Source: Tractidigestivibacter montrealensis (lineage in GTDB: Bacteria > Actinomycetota > Coriobacteriia > Coriobacteriales > Atopobiaceae). Taken from it: a stretch of 64,000 nt of DNA. Where the stretch lies: positions 226,637-290,636 of the forward strand of contig NZ_JANSKA010000004.1 in NCBI RefSeq assembly GCF_024741235.1, written 5' to 3'. Numbering within the stretch: position 1 is the stretch's first letter; every line of letters starts with the position of its first letter. The notes beneath the pieces are model-generated. The model saw nothing but the letters and a program-made list of their open reading frames with translations, was not told the DNA's origin and did not search any database. A program made the position numbers and the translations under genes. Shown here piece after piece: positions 44,452-53,508 of this stretch.

Positions 44452-47139
44452 GTGGAAGAGATGCCCAAGACCTACAATCCGCAAGAGGCCGAGCCCCAGC
44501 TCATCCAGAAGTGGGTTGACGCTGGCTGCTACCGTCGCAGCAAGGGCGTAGGGGACTGCACCGTTGTCATCCCGCCGCCCAACGTGACTGGCATCCTTCA
44601 CATGGGCCATGCCATGGACGACTCCATCCAGGACACCTTCATCCGTTACAACCGCATGCGCGGCCGCTCTACCCGCTGGATTCTGGGTACCGACCACGCC
44701 GGCATCGCCACGCAGACCAAGGTGGACAAGAAGCTCAAGAGCGAGGGCAAGTCTCGCCTCAAGATGGGGCGCGAGAAGTTCCTGGACGCCTGCTGGGACT
44801 GGACCCACGAGTACGGCGGCACGATCGTCTCGCAGATCAAGCGCATGGGCTGCTCGATCGACTTCGATGACGAGAAGTTCACCATGAGCCCCGAGTTTAG
44901 CCGCGCGGTGCGTAAGGTTTTCTGCGACTGGTACCACGACGGTCTCATCTATCGCGGCAAGCGCATCGTCAACTGGTGTCCCGTGTGCGGCACCGCCATC
45001 TCGGACGACGAGGCGGAGTACCACGACGAGAAGGGCCACCTGTGGTTCCTGCGCTATCCGCTCACCGAGCCCGTCGACGGCATCGAGTATATCACCGTGG
45101 CCACCACGCGCCCCGAGACCATGCTGGGCGACACAGGCGTTGCCGTCTCGCCGGAGGACCCGGAGAAGGCCAAGCTCGTGGGCAAGACCGTGATGCTGCC
45201 CATCGTGAACCGCGAGATTCCCATCTTCTCGGACTGGCACGTCGACAAGAACTTTGGCACCGGCTTTGTGAAGGTCACGCCCGCGCATGACCCCAACGAC
45301 TTTGCCATGGGCCAGACGCACAACCTGGAGCAGATCAACATCCTCGACGAGCACGCGCACATCGTGGACGGCTACGGCGAGTTCTCCGGCATGGACCGCG
45401 ACGAGGCGCGCGAGGCCATCGTGAAGTGGTTCGACGAGCACGGCCTTCTCGACCACATCGAGGACCTTGAGCACTCGGTCATGCACTGCTACCGCTGCGA
45501 CACCGCGCTTGAGCCCTGGCTCTCCGAGCAGTGGTTTGTTGCCGTCGACAAGCTCAAGGGGCCTGCCACCAAGGTCGTCAGGGACGGCGAGGTCAAGTTC
45601 TATCCTGAGCGCTGGACGCAGACCTACCTCACCTGGATGGACAACCTCAAGGACTGGTGCATCTCTCGCCAGCTGTGGTGGGGCCACCGTATCCCCGTCT
45701 TCTACTGCGAGGATTGCGGCTGGGAGGACGCCCTCATGGAGGACACTGACGTGTGCCCCAAGTGCGGCGGCCATCACGTGCACCAAGACCCTGACGTGCT
45801 GGACACCTGGTTCTCCTCGCAGTTGTGGACTTTTGCCACGCAGGGCTGGCCCGACCACCCCGAAGAGATGGAGGGGCACCACCCCACCAAGGTCCTCGTG
45901 ACGGCTCGAGACATCATCGCCCTCTGGGTTGCCCGCATGATCATGAGCTCGCTCTACTTCACGCATGAGGTGCCGTTCCACGACGTGTACATCTACGCCA
46001 CCATCCTCGCCAAGGACGGCAGTCGCATGTCCAAGTCCAAGGGCAACGGCGTTGACCCCATGGCGCTCATGGACAAGTACGGCGCGGATGCCATGCGCTA
46101 CAACCTGCTCACGCTCATTACCACGAACCAGGACGTCAAGTTCGACGCCAATCTGGACAAGAAGACGCGCGAGCTCATCGACAGCCCGCGCACCGAGCAG
46201 GCGCGCTCCTTTGTGACCAAGATTTGGAACGCCAGCCGCTTCGTCCAGATGAACCTCGACGGCTACACGCCCGGTGCCCCCAAGGCCGAGACGGCCGAGG
46301 ACGCCTGGATGCTCTCGCGCCTTGCCCGTGCCGTTGACGCCGCCACACGCCAGCTTGAGGGCTACGAGTTTGGCGACTATGCCCGCGACCTGCAGTCGTT
46401 CTTCTGGGGCGAGGTCTGCGACTGGTACATCGAGCTCTGCAAGGGCCGCCTGCTTCACGGCACGCCCGAGGAGCGCCTCCAGGTGCAGCGCAACCTCGTC
46501 TACGTGCTCGACGTCTCCATGCGCCTGCTGCACCCCGTGATGCCCTTCGTCACCGAGAGCGTGTGGGACGCGCTGCCCGCAAGCGGCCTTGACGACCACT
46601 CCGCGCAGTTCCTCATGACTGCCGCATGGCCCGAGCCGGCTGACCTCGCCGCCTTTGTGAACGACAAGGCCGAGCACGACTTTGAGCTTGCCCGCCGCGT
46701 GGTCTCTGCCGTGCGCTCGACGCGCGCCCGCTATCGCCTGTCGCCCAAGGCAGAGCTTGACGTCTGCGTGCGCGCCGCCGCCGAGGACGTTGCCGTTCTC
46801 GAGTCTCAGCGCGACTTCATCTGCAGCGTTGGCCACGTGGACCAGCTGGCGCTTGGCGCCCAGCAGGACAAGCCCGCCGGCTCCGTGAGCGTTGCGGACG
46901 GCGCGCTTGAGATCTTCGTGGTGCTTGGCGGCCTGGTTGACCTTGCTGCCGAGGGCAAGCGTCTGGAGAAGGAGCTGGCAAAGGCCGAGAAGGAGCTTGC
47001 CGGTACCCAGCGCACCCTTTCCAACGAGGGATTTGTTGCCAAGGCGGCGCCCGAGGTCATCCAGAAGAAGCGCGACCGCGCCGAGGAGCTGGAGCAGTCC
47101 ATCGAGCAGCTCCGCGCCCAGATTGCCGACCTGGCGTAA
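44452..47139 (+). CDS. valS: Valyl-tRNA synthetase
   Basis: Charges tRNA-Val; 895 residues, typical of bacterial ValS. HIGH-class motif NVTGILHMGHAM (about 45-56), editing domain with TTRPETMLGDT, class motif RMSKSKGNG (KMSKS equivalent), and a C-terminal coiled-coil arm (LEKELAKAEKELAGTQ). GTG 44452 has GAGAGGA seven bases before; ATG 44461 is an alternative with a poorly placed site. The upstream region is short and no T-box was seen. The gene ends in a terminator. Confidence 0.95.
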   Translation: MEEMPKTYNPQEAEPQLIQKWVDAGCYRRSKGVGDCTVVIPPPNVTGILHMGHAMDDSIQDTFIRYNRMRGRSTRWILGTDHAGIATQTKVDKKLKSEGKSRLKMGREKFLDACWDWTHEYGGTIVSQIKRMGCSIDFDDEKFTMSPEFSRAVRKVFCDWYHDGLIYRGKRIVNWCPVCGTAISDDEAEYHDEKGHLWFLRYPLTEPVDGIEYITVATTRPETMLGDTGVAVSPEDPEKAKLVGKTVMLPIVNREIPIFSDWHVDKNFGTGFVKVTPAHDPNDFAMGQTHNLEQINILDEHAHIVDGYGEFSGMDRDEAREAIVKWFDEHGLLDHIEDLEHSVMHCYRCDTALEPWLSEQWFVAVDKLKGPATKVVRDGEVKFYPERWTQTYLTWMDNLKDWCISRQLWWGHRIPVFYCEDCGWEDALMEDTDVCPKCGGHHVHQDPDVLDTWFSSQLWTFATQGWPDHPEEMEGHHPTKVLVTARDIIALWVARMIMSSLYFTHEVPFHDVYIYATILAKDGSRMSKSKGNGVDPMALMDKYGADAMRYNLLTLITTNQDVKFDANLDKKTRELIDSPRTEQARSFVTKIWNASRFVQMNLDGYTPGAPKAETAEDAWMLSRLARAVDAATRQLEGYEFGDYARDLQSFFWGEVCDWYIELCKGRLLHGTPEERLQVQRNLVYVLDVSMRLLHPVMPFVTESVWDALPASGLDDHSAQFLMTAAWPEPADLAAFVNDKAEHDFELARRVVSAVRSTRARYRLSPKAELDVCVRAAAEDVAVLESQRDFICSVGHVDQLALGAQQDKPAGSVSVADGALEIFVVLGGLVDLAAEGKRLEKELAKAEKELAGTQRTLSNEGFVAKAAPEVIQKKRDRAEELEQSIEQLRAQIADLA

Positions 47140-47173
47140 GTCGGCACGTTTCTCTCGTCCCCGGTGTTTGCTG

Positions 47174-47207
47174 GGCCCGCGACGGTTGATGCCGCCGCGG
47201 GCCTTTT
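47174..47207 (+). terminator. Terminator of valS
   Basis: Arms GGCCCGCGACGG and GCCGCCGCGGGCC (one bulge) around TTGAT, then TTTT. Confidence 0.82.
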
Positions 47208-47281
47208 CTTGCGCGTGCCGTTTGGTTGCCCGTCCGGCATGGTTTCCAGTCCGGCATGATTGCCCGCCCGGCGATCTCACT

Positions 47282-47333
47282 TGCCGCGTCTTCTCGCCGT
47301 TTAGGCGGTCCTAACCGTTCGGATTCCGCGGCA
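47282..47333. repeat. 52-bp palindrome family, member C
   Basis: TGCCGCG...CGCGGCA outer edges, core CCGTTTAGG-CGGT-CCTAACCG. The last 43 bases (47291-47333) are repeated exactly in member D, 61 bases later. Confidence 0.8.
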
Positions 47334-47342
47334 CTTCGGGGA

Positions 47343-47394
47343 TGCCGCTCCTTCTCGCCGTTTAGGCGGTCCTAACCGTTCGGATTCCGCGGCA
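47343..47394. repeat. 52-bp palindrome family, member D
   Basis: TGCCGCT left edge, otherwise the same core and right half as member C; nine bases separate the two. Exact 43-base identity suggests recent duplication or conversion. Confidence 0.8.
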
Positions 47395-47492
47395 GGTGCA
47401 ATTCCCGGCAGCAGTATCGCCCGGCTAACGGCCCGATAGATCTCCCAAAAAAGGCCGTCTGCCGCCCTTTCCACAACCGCTGGTCGAACAAA

Positions 47493-47537
47493 TGAGAACG
47501 TTAACATCCGCAGATAAAAGTGGAGTTAACGTACTCA
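47493..47537. promoter_or_regulatory. Two LacI-type operators before mglB
   Basis: Site 1 (47493-47506, minus strand) reads TGTTAACGTTCTCA, matching 13 of 14 positions of the general LacI-family pattern TGTWANCGNTNACA. Site 2 (47524-47537) reads AGTTAACGTACTCA. Their CG centres are 31 bases apart, about three helical turns. A near-identical site precedes the gal genes, so the local LacI-type regulator probably controls both. Confidence 0.65.
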
Positions 47538-47588
47538 CATCGAAGGTTCGCGCAACGGGGCGCGAACCACGGGGAAAGGGAGAAACCC

Positions 47589-48887
47589 ATGGAAATGTCT
47601 CGTCGTAGGTTCCTTGAGGTCTGTGGCCTTGGCGCCCTGAGCTTTGCCAGCGTGGGTGTGCTCGCCGGCTGCGGGAGCAGCTCCGACAGCGCGAGCAGCG
47701 ACTCCGCCACTTCCTCTGGAACCAGCACAGTTGCCAACAAGGACAAGCCGCTGGTGTGGTTCAACCGCCAGCCGTCCAACAGCTCCACCGGCGAGCTTGA
47801 CTCCGCCGCCCTCAACTTCAACGACAAGACCTACTACGTTGGCTTTGACGCCAACCAGGGCGCCGAGGCTCAGGGCAAGATGGTCAAGGACTACATCGAG
47901 AAGAACATTGCCACGCTTGACCGCAATGGCGACGGCATCATTGGCTACGTCCTTGCCATTGGCGACGTGGGCCACAACGACTCCATCGCCCGCACCCGCG
48001 GCGTGCGCAGCACCCTTGGCACCGGCGTCGAGAAGGATGGCAAGGTTGTCTCCGACCCCATTGGCACCAACACCGACGGCTCCTCCTCGCTGGTCCAGGA
48101 CGCCACGATGGAGATTGGCGGCAAGACCTACACCATTCGCGAGCTTGCCTCGCAGGAGATGAAGAACTCTGCGGGTGCCACCTGGGATGCAGCAACGGCT
48201 GGCAACGCTATCGGCACCTGGGCGTCCTCCTTTGGCGAGCAGATTGACCTCATCGTCTCCAACAACGACGGCATGGGCATGTCGATGTTCAATGCATGGT
48301 CCAAGGACAACAAGGTCCCGACCTTTGGCTACGACGCCAACAACGACGCCGTTGCTGCTATCGCCGAGGGCTACGGCGGAACCATCAGCCAGCACGCCGA
48401 CATCCAGGCCTATCTCACGCTGCGCCTGCTTCGCAACTCCCTCGATGGCGTCGATATCAACACCGGCATCTCCACGGCCGATGACGCCGGCAACGTGCTT
48501 GCCGAGGACACCTACAAGTACGTCGAGGCCGAGCGCTCCTACTATGCGATGAACGTTGCCGTGACCGCCGAGAACTATACCGACTTCACGGACTCCACCA
48601 AGATCTACGAGGGTGCTTCCAAGCAGCTCGACTCTTCGAAGTCTCCGTCCAAGAAGGTGTGGCTGGACATCTACAATGCGGCAGACAACTTCCTGAGCTC
48701 CACCTATCAGCCGCTGCTCCAGCAGTACGACAAGCTCCTCAACCTCACGGTGGACTACATCGGCGGCGACGGCCAGACCGAGTCCAACATCACCAACCGC
48801 CTTGGCAACCCGAGCGAATATGACGCCTTTGCCATCAACATGGTGAAGACCGACAACGCCTCGTCCTACACCTCCCTCCTGAGCTAG
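47589..48887 (+). CDS. mglB: Galactose/glucose-type ABC substrate-binding lipoprotein MglB
   Basis: Extracellular sugar receptor, 432 residues, about 100 longer than E. coli MglB because of inserts. Tat-like SRRRFL, then lipobox LAGC (Cys 28). NRNGDG-type calcium loop (DRNGDG near 112), SNNDGM and GYDANNDAV match the galactose-binding family. ATG 47589 follows AAGGGAG. It is the first gene of mglBAC with operators upstream; the intergenic hairpin after it should raise its level over the other two. Galactose is the likely ligand given the gal genes nearby. Confidence 0.9.
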   Translation: MEMSRRRFLEVCGLGALSFASVGVLAGCGSSSDSASSDSATSSGTSTVANKDKPLVWFNRQPSNSSTGELDSAALNFNDKTYYVGFDANQGAEAQGKMVKDYIEKNIATLDRNGDGIIGYVLAIGDVGHNDSIARTRGVRSTLGTGVEKDGKVVSDPIGTNTDGSSSLVQDATMEIGGKTYTIRELASQEMKNSAGATWDAATAGNAIGTWASSFGEQIDLIVSNNDGMGMSMFNAWSKDNKVPTFGYDANNDAVAAIAEGYGGTISQHADIQAYLTLRLLRNSLDGVDINTGISTADDAGNVLAEDTYKYVEAERSYYAMNVAVTAENYTDFTDSTKIYEGASKQLDSSKSPSKKVWLDIYNAADNFLSSTYQPLLQQYDKLLNLTVDYIGGDGQTESNITNRLGNPSEYDAFAINMVKTDNASSYTSLLS

Positions 48888-48922
48888 GGCGTTCCCGTAG
48901 GTTTTGTTCGTGACACGCGTCC

Positions 48923-48957
48923 GATGCGGGGGGAGGGGAGTTCCCCCCGCATCTTTT
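48923..48957 (+). terminator. Intercistronic terminator-like hairpin between mglB and mglA
   Basis: Arms GATGCGGGGGGA and TCCCCCCGCATC around seven bases, then TTTT. Probably leaky, reducing mglAC relative to mglB. Confidence 0.7.
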
Positions 48958-48987
48958 GCGGGCATCTAGTAGGAAGGATGGGGGAGC

Positions 48988-50496
48988 ATGGCAGACAGCC
49001 AGAACGACGTGGTGCTGTCGATTCGCGGGATGTGCAAGTCCTTCGGGCGCAACCAGGTACTCGACCACATCGACCTCGACCTCAAGCGTGGAACGGTCAT
49101 GGGCCTCATGGGCGAGAACGGCGCCGGCAAGTCAACTATGATGAAGTGCCTCTTCGGCACCTACCAGAAAGACGAGGGCACCATCATCCTGAACGGCCGA
49201 GAGGTGAGCTTCTCGGGCCCCAAGGACGCCCTCGAGAACGGCATCGCCATGGTGCACCAGGAGCTCAACCAGTGCCTGGAGCGCAGCGTGGTGGACAACC
49301 TCTTCCTCGGCCGCTATCCGGTCAACTCGCTGGGCGTCGTGGACGAGGGCCTCATGCGCAAGGAGGCGGCAGAGCTCTTCCGCCGCCTGGGTATGACCGT
49401 CGACCTCGATCAGCCCATGCGCAGGATGTCCGTCTCGCAGCGCCAGATGGTCGAGATTGCCAAGGCAATTTCGTACAATGCCCAGGTCATCGTCCTGGAC
49501 GAGCCCACCTCCTCGCTGATGTCTCAGGAGGTAGAGAAGCTCTTTGGCATGATGCGCATGCTCAAGGAGCAGGGCATCTCGCTTATCTACATCTCGCACA
49601 AGATGGATGAGATTTTCGAGATCTGCGACGAGATTTCTGTACTTCGTGACGGCAAGCTCGTCATGACCAAGCCTACCTCCCAGACGACGATGAACGAGCT
49701 TATCGCCGCCATGGTTGGCCGCTCGCTGGAGAATCGCTTTCCGCCCGTCGACAACGTGCCGGGAGAGCCAATCCTCTCCATTAGGCATCTCTCCACGAAG
49801 TATCCGCCCTACCTGCAGGACATTTCGTTCGATGTACGCAAGGGAGAGATCTTTGGCCTCTATGGCCTTGTAGGGGCCGGCCGCACCGAGCTCCTCGAGA
49901 CCATCTTCGGCGTGCGCACGCGCGCCGCTGGCCGCGTGTACTTCCGCGACCACCTCATGAACTTCGAGAATGCGCGCGAGGCCATGGAGCACGGCTTTGC
50001 GCTGATCACCGAGGAACGCAAGGCAAACGGCCTGTTCCTCAAAGGCAACCTTACCTTCAACACCACGATTGCCAACCTCAACCACTACAGGAGCGGCATC
50101 GCCCTCTCCGACCCCAAGATGACCAACGCCACGGCAGCCGAGATCAAGCTCATGAACACCAAGTGCATGGGTCCCGACGACATGATCTCGAGCCTCTCCG
50201 GCGGCAACCAGCAGAAGGTCATCTTTGGCAAGTGGCTCGAGCGGGGACCGCAGGTGTTCCTCATGGACGAGCCCACGCGCGGCATTGACGTAGGCGCGAA
50301 GTACGAGATCTACGAGCTGATCATTGGCATGGCCAAGCAGGGCAGGACCATCATCGTGGTCTCCTCCGAGATGCCAGAGATTCTCGGCATCACCAACCGC
50401 ATTGGCGTCATGTCAAACGGCCGGCTTTCCGGCATCGTCAACACACGGGAGACCAACCAGGAGGAGCTCCTGCGTCTAAGCGCGAAGTACCTGTAA
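48988..50496 (+). CDS. mglA: Sugar ABC transporter ATPase MglA
   Basis: Double ATPase of the galactose/ribose importer class, 502 residues. First domain: Walker A GENGAGKST (42-50) and an atypical signature MSVSQRQMVEIAKA; second: GLVGAGRTE in place of a normal Walker A, as is usual for MglA/RbsA, then LSGGNQQKV and VFLMDEPTRGIDVGAK. GGAAGGATGGGGGAG precedes the ATG. It pairs with MglC encoded 15 bases downstream. Ribose-type transporters share these motifs, but context favours galactose. Confidence 0.93.
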   Translation: MADSQNDVVLSIRGMCKSFGRNQVLDHIDLDLKRGTVMGLMGENGAGKSTMMKCLFGTYQKDEGTIILNGREVSFSGPKDALENGIAMVHQELNQCLERSVVDNLFLGRYPVNSLGVVDEGLMRKEAAELFRRLGMTVDLDQPMRRMSVSQRQMVEIAKAISYNAQVIVLDEPTSSLMSQEVEKLFGMMRMLKEQGISLIYISHKMDEIFEICDEISVLRDGKLVMTKPTSQTTMNELIAAMVGRSLENRFPPVDNVPGEPILSIRHLSTKYPPYLQDISFDVRKGEIFGLYGLVGAGRTELLETIFGVRTRAAGRVYFRDHLMNFENAREAMEHGFALITEERKANGLFLKGNLTFNTTIANLNHYRSGIALSDPKMTNATAAEIKLMNTKCMGPDDMISSLSGGNQQKVIFGKWLERGPQVFLMDEPTRGIDVGAKYEIYELIIGMAKQGRTIIVVSSEMPEILGITNRIGVMSNGRLSGIVNTRETNQEELLRLSAKYL

Positions 50497-50511
50497 GGGG
50501 GATGAGCACAC

Positions 50512-52167
50512 ATGGCAAACCAGGGCGATAAGGTGCTTACGATCGAGGAGGAGCAGACCCTGCTCCGCCCCATTGACGAGCACGTTTCCGCCATCCAGGC
50601 AAAGATTGACGAGCTGCGGCGCGACGGAACCGACCGCGTGGTGAAGCTCCAGGGCGACATTGACGCAACTAAGCGCGACCGCATCCTCTCAAAGGAGGAG
50701 CGCGAGCAGGCAATATCTGGTTACAAGAGCGAGCTCGACGCCGCAAAGGCTGTCGAGGCGAGCCACAAGGCAGAGGTGGCGGGCCTTGTCTCCGAGGCCG
50801 AGGGCTACCTCAAGGAGCACTACGCCAAGGAGTACCTCGAGCCCGTGCGCCAGAGCTGTGCCCAGGAGCGCGTGCTTGCCAAGGATCGCTACCAAGCCAA
50901 CCTCAAGGCGCTCGAGGACGAGCATCGTGCCAACCTCTCGGGCCTTACCGACCGTGCCGAGGTCAAGGACGAGAATTACGTCTACAAGAACAGGCGCTTC
51001 GACGCGAAGGTCGTCTTCGAGAAGGAGATGCAGCAGATCAAGGACCGCGAGCATGCGGCCTTCAGCTACGAGTACCACCTCATCGACCTCCTGCGCATGT
51101 CCAAGTTTACGTTTGCGCAGCGTCAGGCCCAGAAGTGGGAGAACTACAAGTACACCTTCGACCGCAGGCAGTTCCTCCTTAAGAACGGCCTCTACATCGT
51201 CATTCTCCTTGTCTTCGTCTTCCTGTGCGCCATCACGCCCGTCGTGAAGGGCACGCAGCTTCTCACGTACCAGAACATCCTGAACATCCTGCAGCAGGCC
51301 TCGCCGCGCATGTTCCTGGCGCTGGGTGTTGCCGGCCTTATTCTGCTCACCGGCACCGACCTCTCCATTGGCCGCATGATGGGCATGGGTATGACGGCAG
51401 CGACGATCATCATGCACCAAGGTATCAACACGGGCTCGGTCTTTGGTCACGTCTTTGACTTCACCGGGATGCCGCTCGTCGGGCGCATAGTGCTTGCCCT
51501 TGTGGTGTGCGTTGCCCTCTGCACGCTCTTCACCTCGATTGCAGGCTTCTTCACCGCTCGCTTCAAGATGCACCCGTTCATCTCGACCATGGCCAACATG
51601 CTCATCATCTTTGGCCTGGTCACCTATGCCACCAAGGGCGTTTCGTTTGGTTCCATCGACCCCGCCATCCCCAACATGGTGATTCCCAAGGTCAATGGCT
51701 TCCCCACGATCATCCTCTGGGCAGTCGCGGCAATCATCATCGTGTGGTTCATCTGGAACAAGACGACCTTTGGCAAGAACCTCTACGCCGTGGGCGGAAA
51801 CCCCGAGGCTGCCGCCGTCTCCGGAATCTCGGTCTTCAAGGTGACGCTGCTGGCCTTCGTGATGGCCGGTATCCTCTACGGCTTTGGTGACTGGCTCGAG
51901 TGCATGCGCATGGTTGGCTCCGGCTCCGCCGCATATGGCCAGGGCTGGGACATGGACGCCATCGCGGCCTGCGTCGTAGGTGGCGTCTCCTTCACCGGCG
52001 GCATCGGCAAGATTTCCGGCGTCACGGTGGGCGTTCTCATCTTCACCGCGCTTACGTACTCCCTGACCATCCTGGGCATCGACACCAACCTGCAGTTTGT
52101 GTTCTCCGGCGTGATTATCCTCACCGCCGTCACGCTCGACTGCCTGAAGTACGTCCAGAAGAAGTAA
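50512..52167 (+). CDS. mglC: Sugar ABC permease MglC with a long N-terminal helical extension
   Basis: Membrane subunit of the Mgl importer, 551 residues against about 335 in E. coli. The permease proper begins near 226 (first helix about 226-245) and has the family segments LILLTGTDLSIGRMMGMGM and NLYAVGGNPEAAAVSGI. Residues 1 to about 222 have no membrane segment and are rich in Glu, Lys, Ala, Arg and Asp with heptad-like runs (IQAKIDELRRDG, ISGYKSELDAAKAVEASHKAE), predicting a long cytoplasmic helical or coiled-coil region ahead of the channel. The reading frame is continuous and the upstream stretch has no alternative ribosome site, so the extension appears real. Its role is unknown. Confidence 0.9.
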   Translation: MANQGDKVLTIEEEQTLLRPIDEHVSAIQAKIDELRRDGTDRVVKLQGDIDATKRDRILSKEEREQAISGYKSELDAAKAVEASHKAEVAGLVSEAEGYLKEHYAKEYLEPVRQSCAQERVLAKDRYQANLKALEDEHRANLSGLTDRAEVKDENYVYKNRRFDAKVVFEKEMQQIKDREHAAFSYEYHLIDLLRMSKFTFAQRQAQKWENYKYTFDRRQFLLKNGLYIVILLVFVFLCAITPVVKGTQLLTYQNILNILQQASPRMFLALGVAGLILLTGTDLSIGRMMGMGMTAATIIMHQGINTGSVFGHVFDFTGMPLVGRIVLALVVCVALCTLFTSIAGFFTARFKMHPFISTMANMLIIFGLVTYATKGVSFGSIDPAIPNMVIPKVNGFPTIILWAVAAIIIVWFIWNKTTFGKNLYAVGGNPEAAAVSGISVFKVTLLAFVMAGILYGFGDWLECMRMVGSGSAAYGQGWDMDAIAACVVGGVSFTGGIGKISGVTVGVLIFTALTYSLTILGIDTNLQFVFSGVIILTAVTLDCLKYVQKK

Positions 52168-52184
52168 CCGGTACATCCTCCCTC

Positions 52185-52210
52185 GCCGCCCGGAACCCCC
52201 TCCGGGCGGC
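52185..52210 (+). terminator. Hairpin after mglC
   Basis: Ten-base arms GCCGCCCGGA and TCCGGGCGGC around ACCCCC without a T-run; a possible weak terminator. Confidence 0.4.
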
Positions 52211-52267
52211 GCCCATCCCTGAAGGCCCGACCCAGGCGCGTTGGTTCGCTGGGGCGGGCCGCTGGTA

Positions 52268-52317
52268 TGCCGCGCGTTCTCGCCGGTTCAGGGCTGCAGC
52301 GTTTGGAATCCGCGGCA
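52268..52317. repeat. 52-bp palindrome family, member F (diverged)
   Basis: TGCCGCG left edge and CGCGGCA right edge retained, with a degraded centre (CGGTTCAGG...GCGTTTGG). Confidence 0.55.
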
Positions 52318-52340
52318 CTGAGAGAGGAGGCAGCGGATCT

Positions 52341-52386
52341 TGCAATTTCCGATCGTTTAAGGTGCGCTAACCAATCGAAATTTGCA
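52341..52386. repeat. 52-bp palindrome family, member E
   Basis: TGCAATTTCCGAT left arm and its near complement ATCGAAATTTGCA on the right, core CGTTTAAGG-TGCG-CTAACC. Pairs with member F after mglC; the outer sequence differs from the TGCCGCG type. Confidence 0.6.
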
Positions 52387-52427
52387 GGAAAGAGGGGAGG
52401 TCGCACCCGCCAGGCTATCCCGTCACG

Positions 52428-53231
52428 CTACCCCGCATAGCGGGGGTCCGCCTTCCTCATCGACCAGGGATATCGCGCGAGAAGGCGCTCCCATGCGGCC
52501 CTTACCTCGTTAGGGATGTCCACATGCGCAAGAAAGCCCTGGCCACACGGTCCATAGCCGTTCTCGTCGTCGGTGAGGCGCGGAATCTCGCCCATGAGCA
52601 GGGTCAGGTAGCGGCGCATGTTCCACATGCCAAGCGGGGAGTGGTCAAAGGCCAGCTCTCCGTCGCGCACAACCACGCTTACCGCATAGGTGGCAAATGC
52701 GATGGGCAGCACGCGGGGCATCTCCTTCTCGACCTCGGCCACCATGCGCCTCTGCATGGTGGCGTCCTGCGAGAGAATCAGACTCTTGCAGGAAATGCCC
52801 TTCTCGGCGAGAAGGTCTCTCAGGTAGGTGATGTTGTTTCCGCAGTTGGTTGAGCGAGTCTCCAGAAAGTCCGCCTCAAGGCCATGAGCGTGGGATAGGT
52901 ATGCCGAGAAGATCTGTGCCTCCGTGGCATCGTCTGCAAACTCCAGCTCCGGGCAGAGCTCGCGCACCCTCGCCCTGAACGTCTCCGTGGTGTGCCCAGC
53001 GCCGCCCACAATTACGTACGTGCGCGCGACGCCGGTACGCATCGCGTCTGCCAACACGTCCCCGCCGGCAAGAATGGAGCCGCCAAAGAGTGCCATCACG
53101 TCTGCCTGTTCAAAGCCATAGCGTGCGACGAGGGCGTCGCGGCTGAGTGCGGGCACGTCTCGCATCCCCAGGAAGCTTGCAAGCGTGTTGATGTCCCGCG
53201 AAACCCGTTCCAGGCCTATCTCGGATTCCAT
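52428..53231 (-). CDS. YdcF-like DUF218 protein
   Basis: Protein of 267 residues, the length of E. coli YdcF. The DUF218 fold is indicated by ALFGGSILAGGDVLA near 47, YVIVGGAGHTTETF near 72, E and N residues in ETRSTNCGNN near 124 and LILSQDATMQRRM near 151. DUF218 members bind S-adenosylmethionine or act in envelope metabolism; this one lacks the N-terminal membrane helix of SanA/ElyC, so it is probably cytoplasmic. GGGGAGG precedes ATG 53231. It has no obvious partner. The exact activity is not known. Confidence 0.8.
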   Translation of the reverse strand: MESEIGLERVSRDINTLASFLGMRDVPALSRDALVARYGFEQADVMALFGGSILAGGDVLADAMRTGVARTYVIVGGAGHTTETFRARVRELCPELEFADDATEAQIFSAYLSHAHGLEADFLETRSTNCGNNITYLRDLLAEKGISCKSLILSQDATMQRRMVAEVEKEMPRVLPIAFATYAVSVVVRDGELAFDHSPLGMWNMRRYLTLLMGEIPRLTDDENGYGPCGQGFLAHVDIPNEVRAAWERLLARYPWSMRKADPRYAG

Positions 53232-53452
53232 GCTGGCCTCCCCGGCTCAACTTCCCGCTTCTCTGCATAGTGTATCTGGTCGGTATTCCTCGCCTCTCGG
53301 GAACCCTCACCACGTAGAAACTTGCGGTTTAGTAGCAGCTCTCAAATGACGAGCAAAGCGCTTACCTGCGGTTTCCATCAGCAAGACGCTAAAGTAACGG
53401 CAATTAAGCCGCAGTTTTTCGAAATAGGAATGCGGGCGCGCCTCACGCAAAC

Positions 53453-53485
53453 GAAAAGGCCATCCCGGCACCGCCGGGATGGCCT
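53453..53485 (-). terminator. Terminator of galMKT
   Basis: Thirteen-base arms AGGCCATCCCGGC and GCCGGGATGGCCT around ACC, followed by TTTT on the minus strand, right after galT. Confidence 0.88.
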
Positions 53486-53508
53486 CAACCGTTCGCTGCC
53501 GTCTGCCG

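Noticed and set aside
44053..47280. Open frame of over 1000 codons antisense to valS
   Set aside because: It mirrors the valS codons in a GC-rich genome; the translation is low-complexity and has no family motifs, while the plus strand encodes a complete ValS.
47220..47280. Short tandem repeats of CCGGCATG after valS
   Set aside because: Two to three degenerate copies over 40 bases; too weak to distinguish from chance in GC-rich DNA.
47282..47394. CRISPR-like array
   Set aside because: Only two exact repeats, palindromic over nearly their whole length, with a 9-base spacer between full units; no cas genes.
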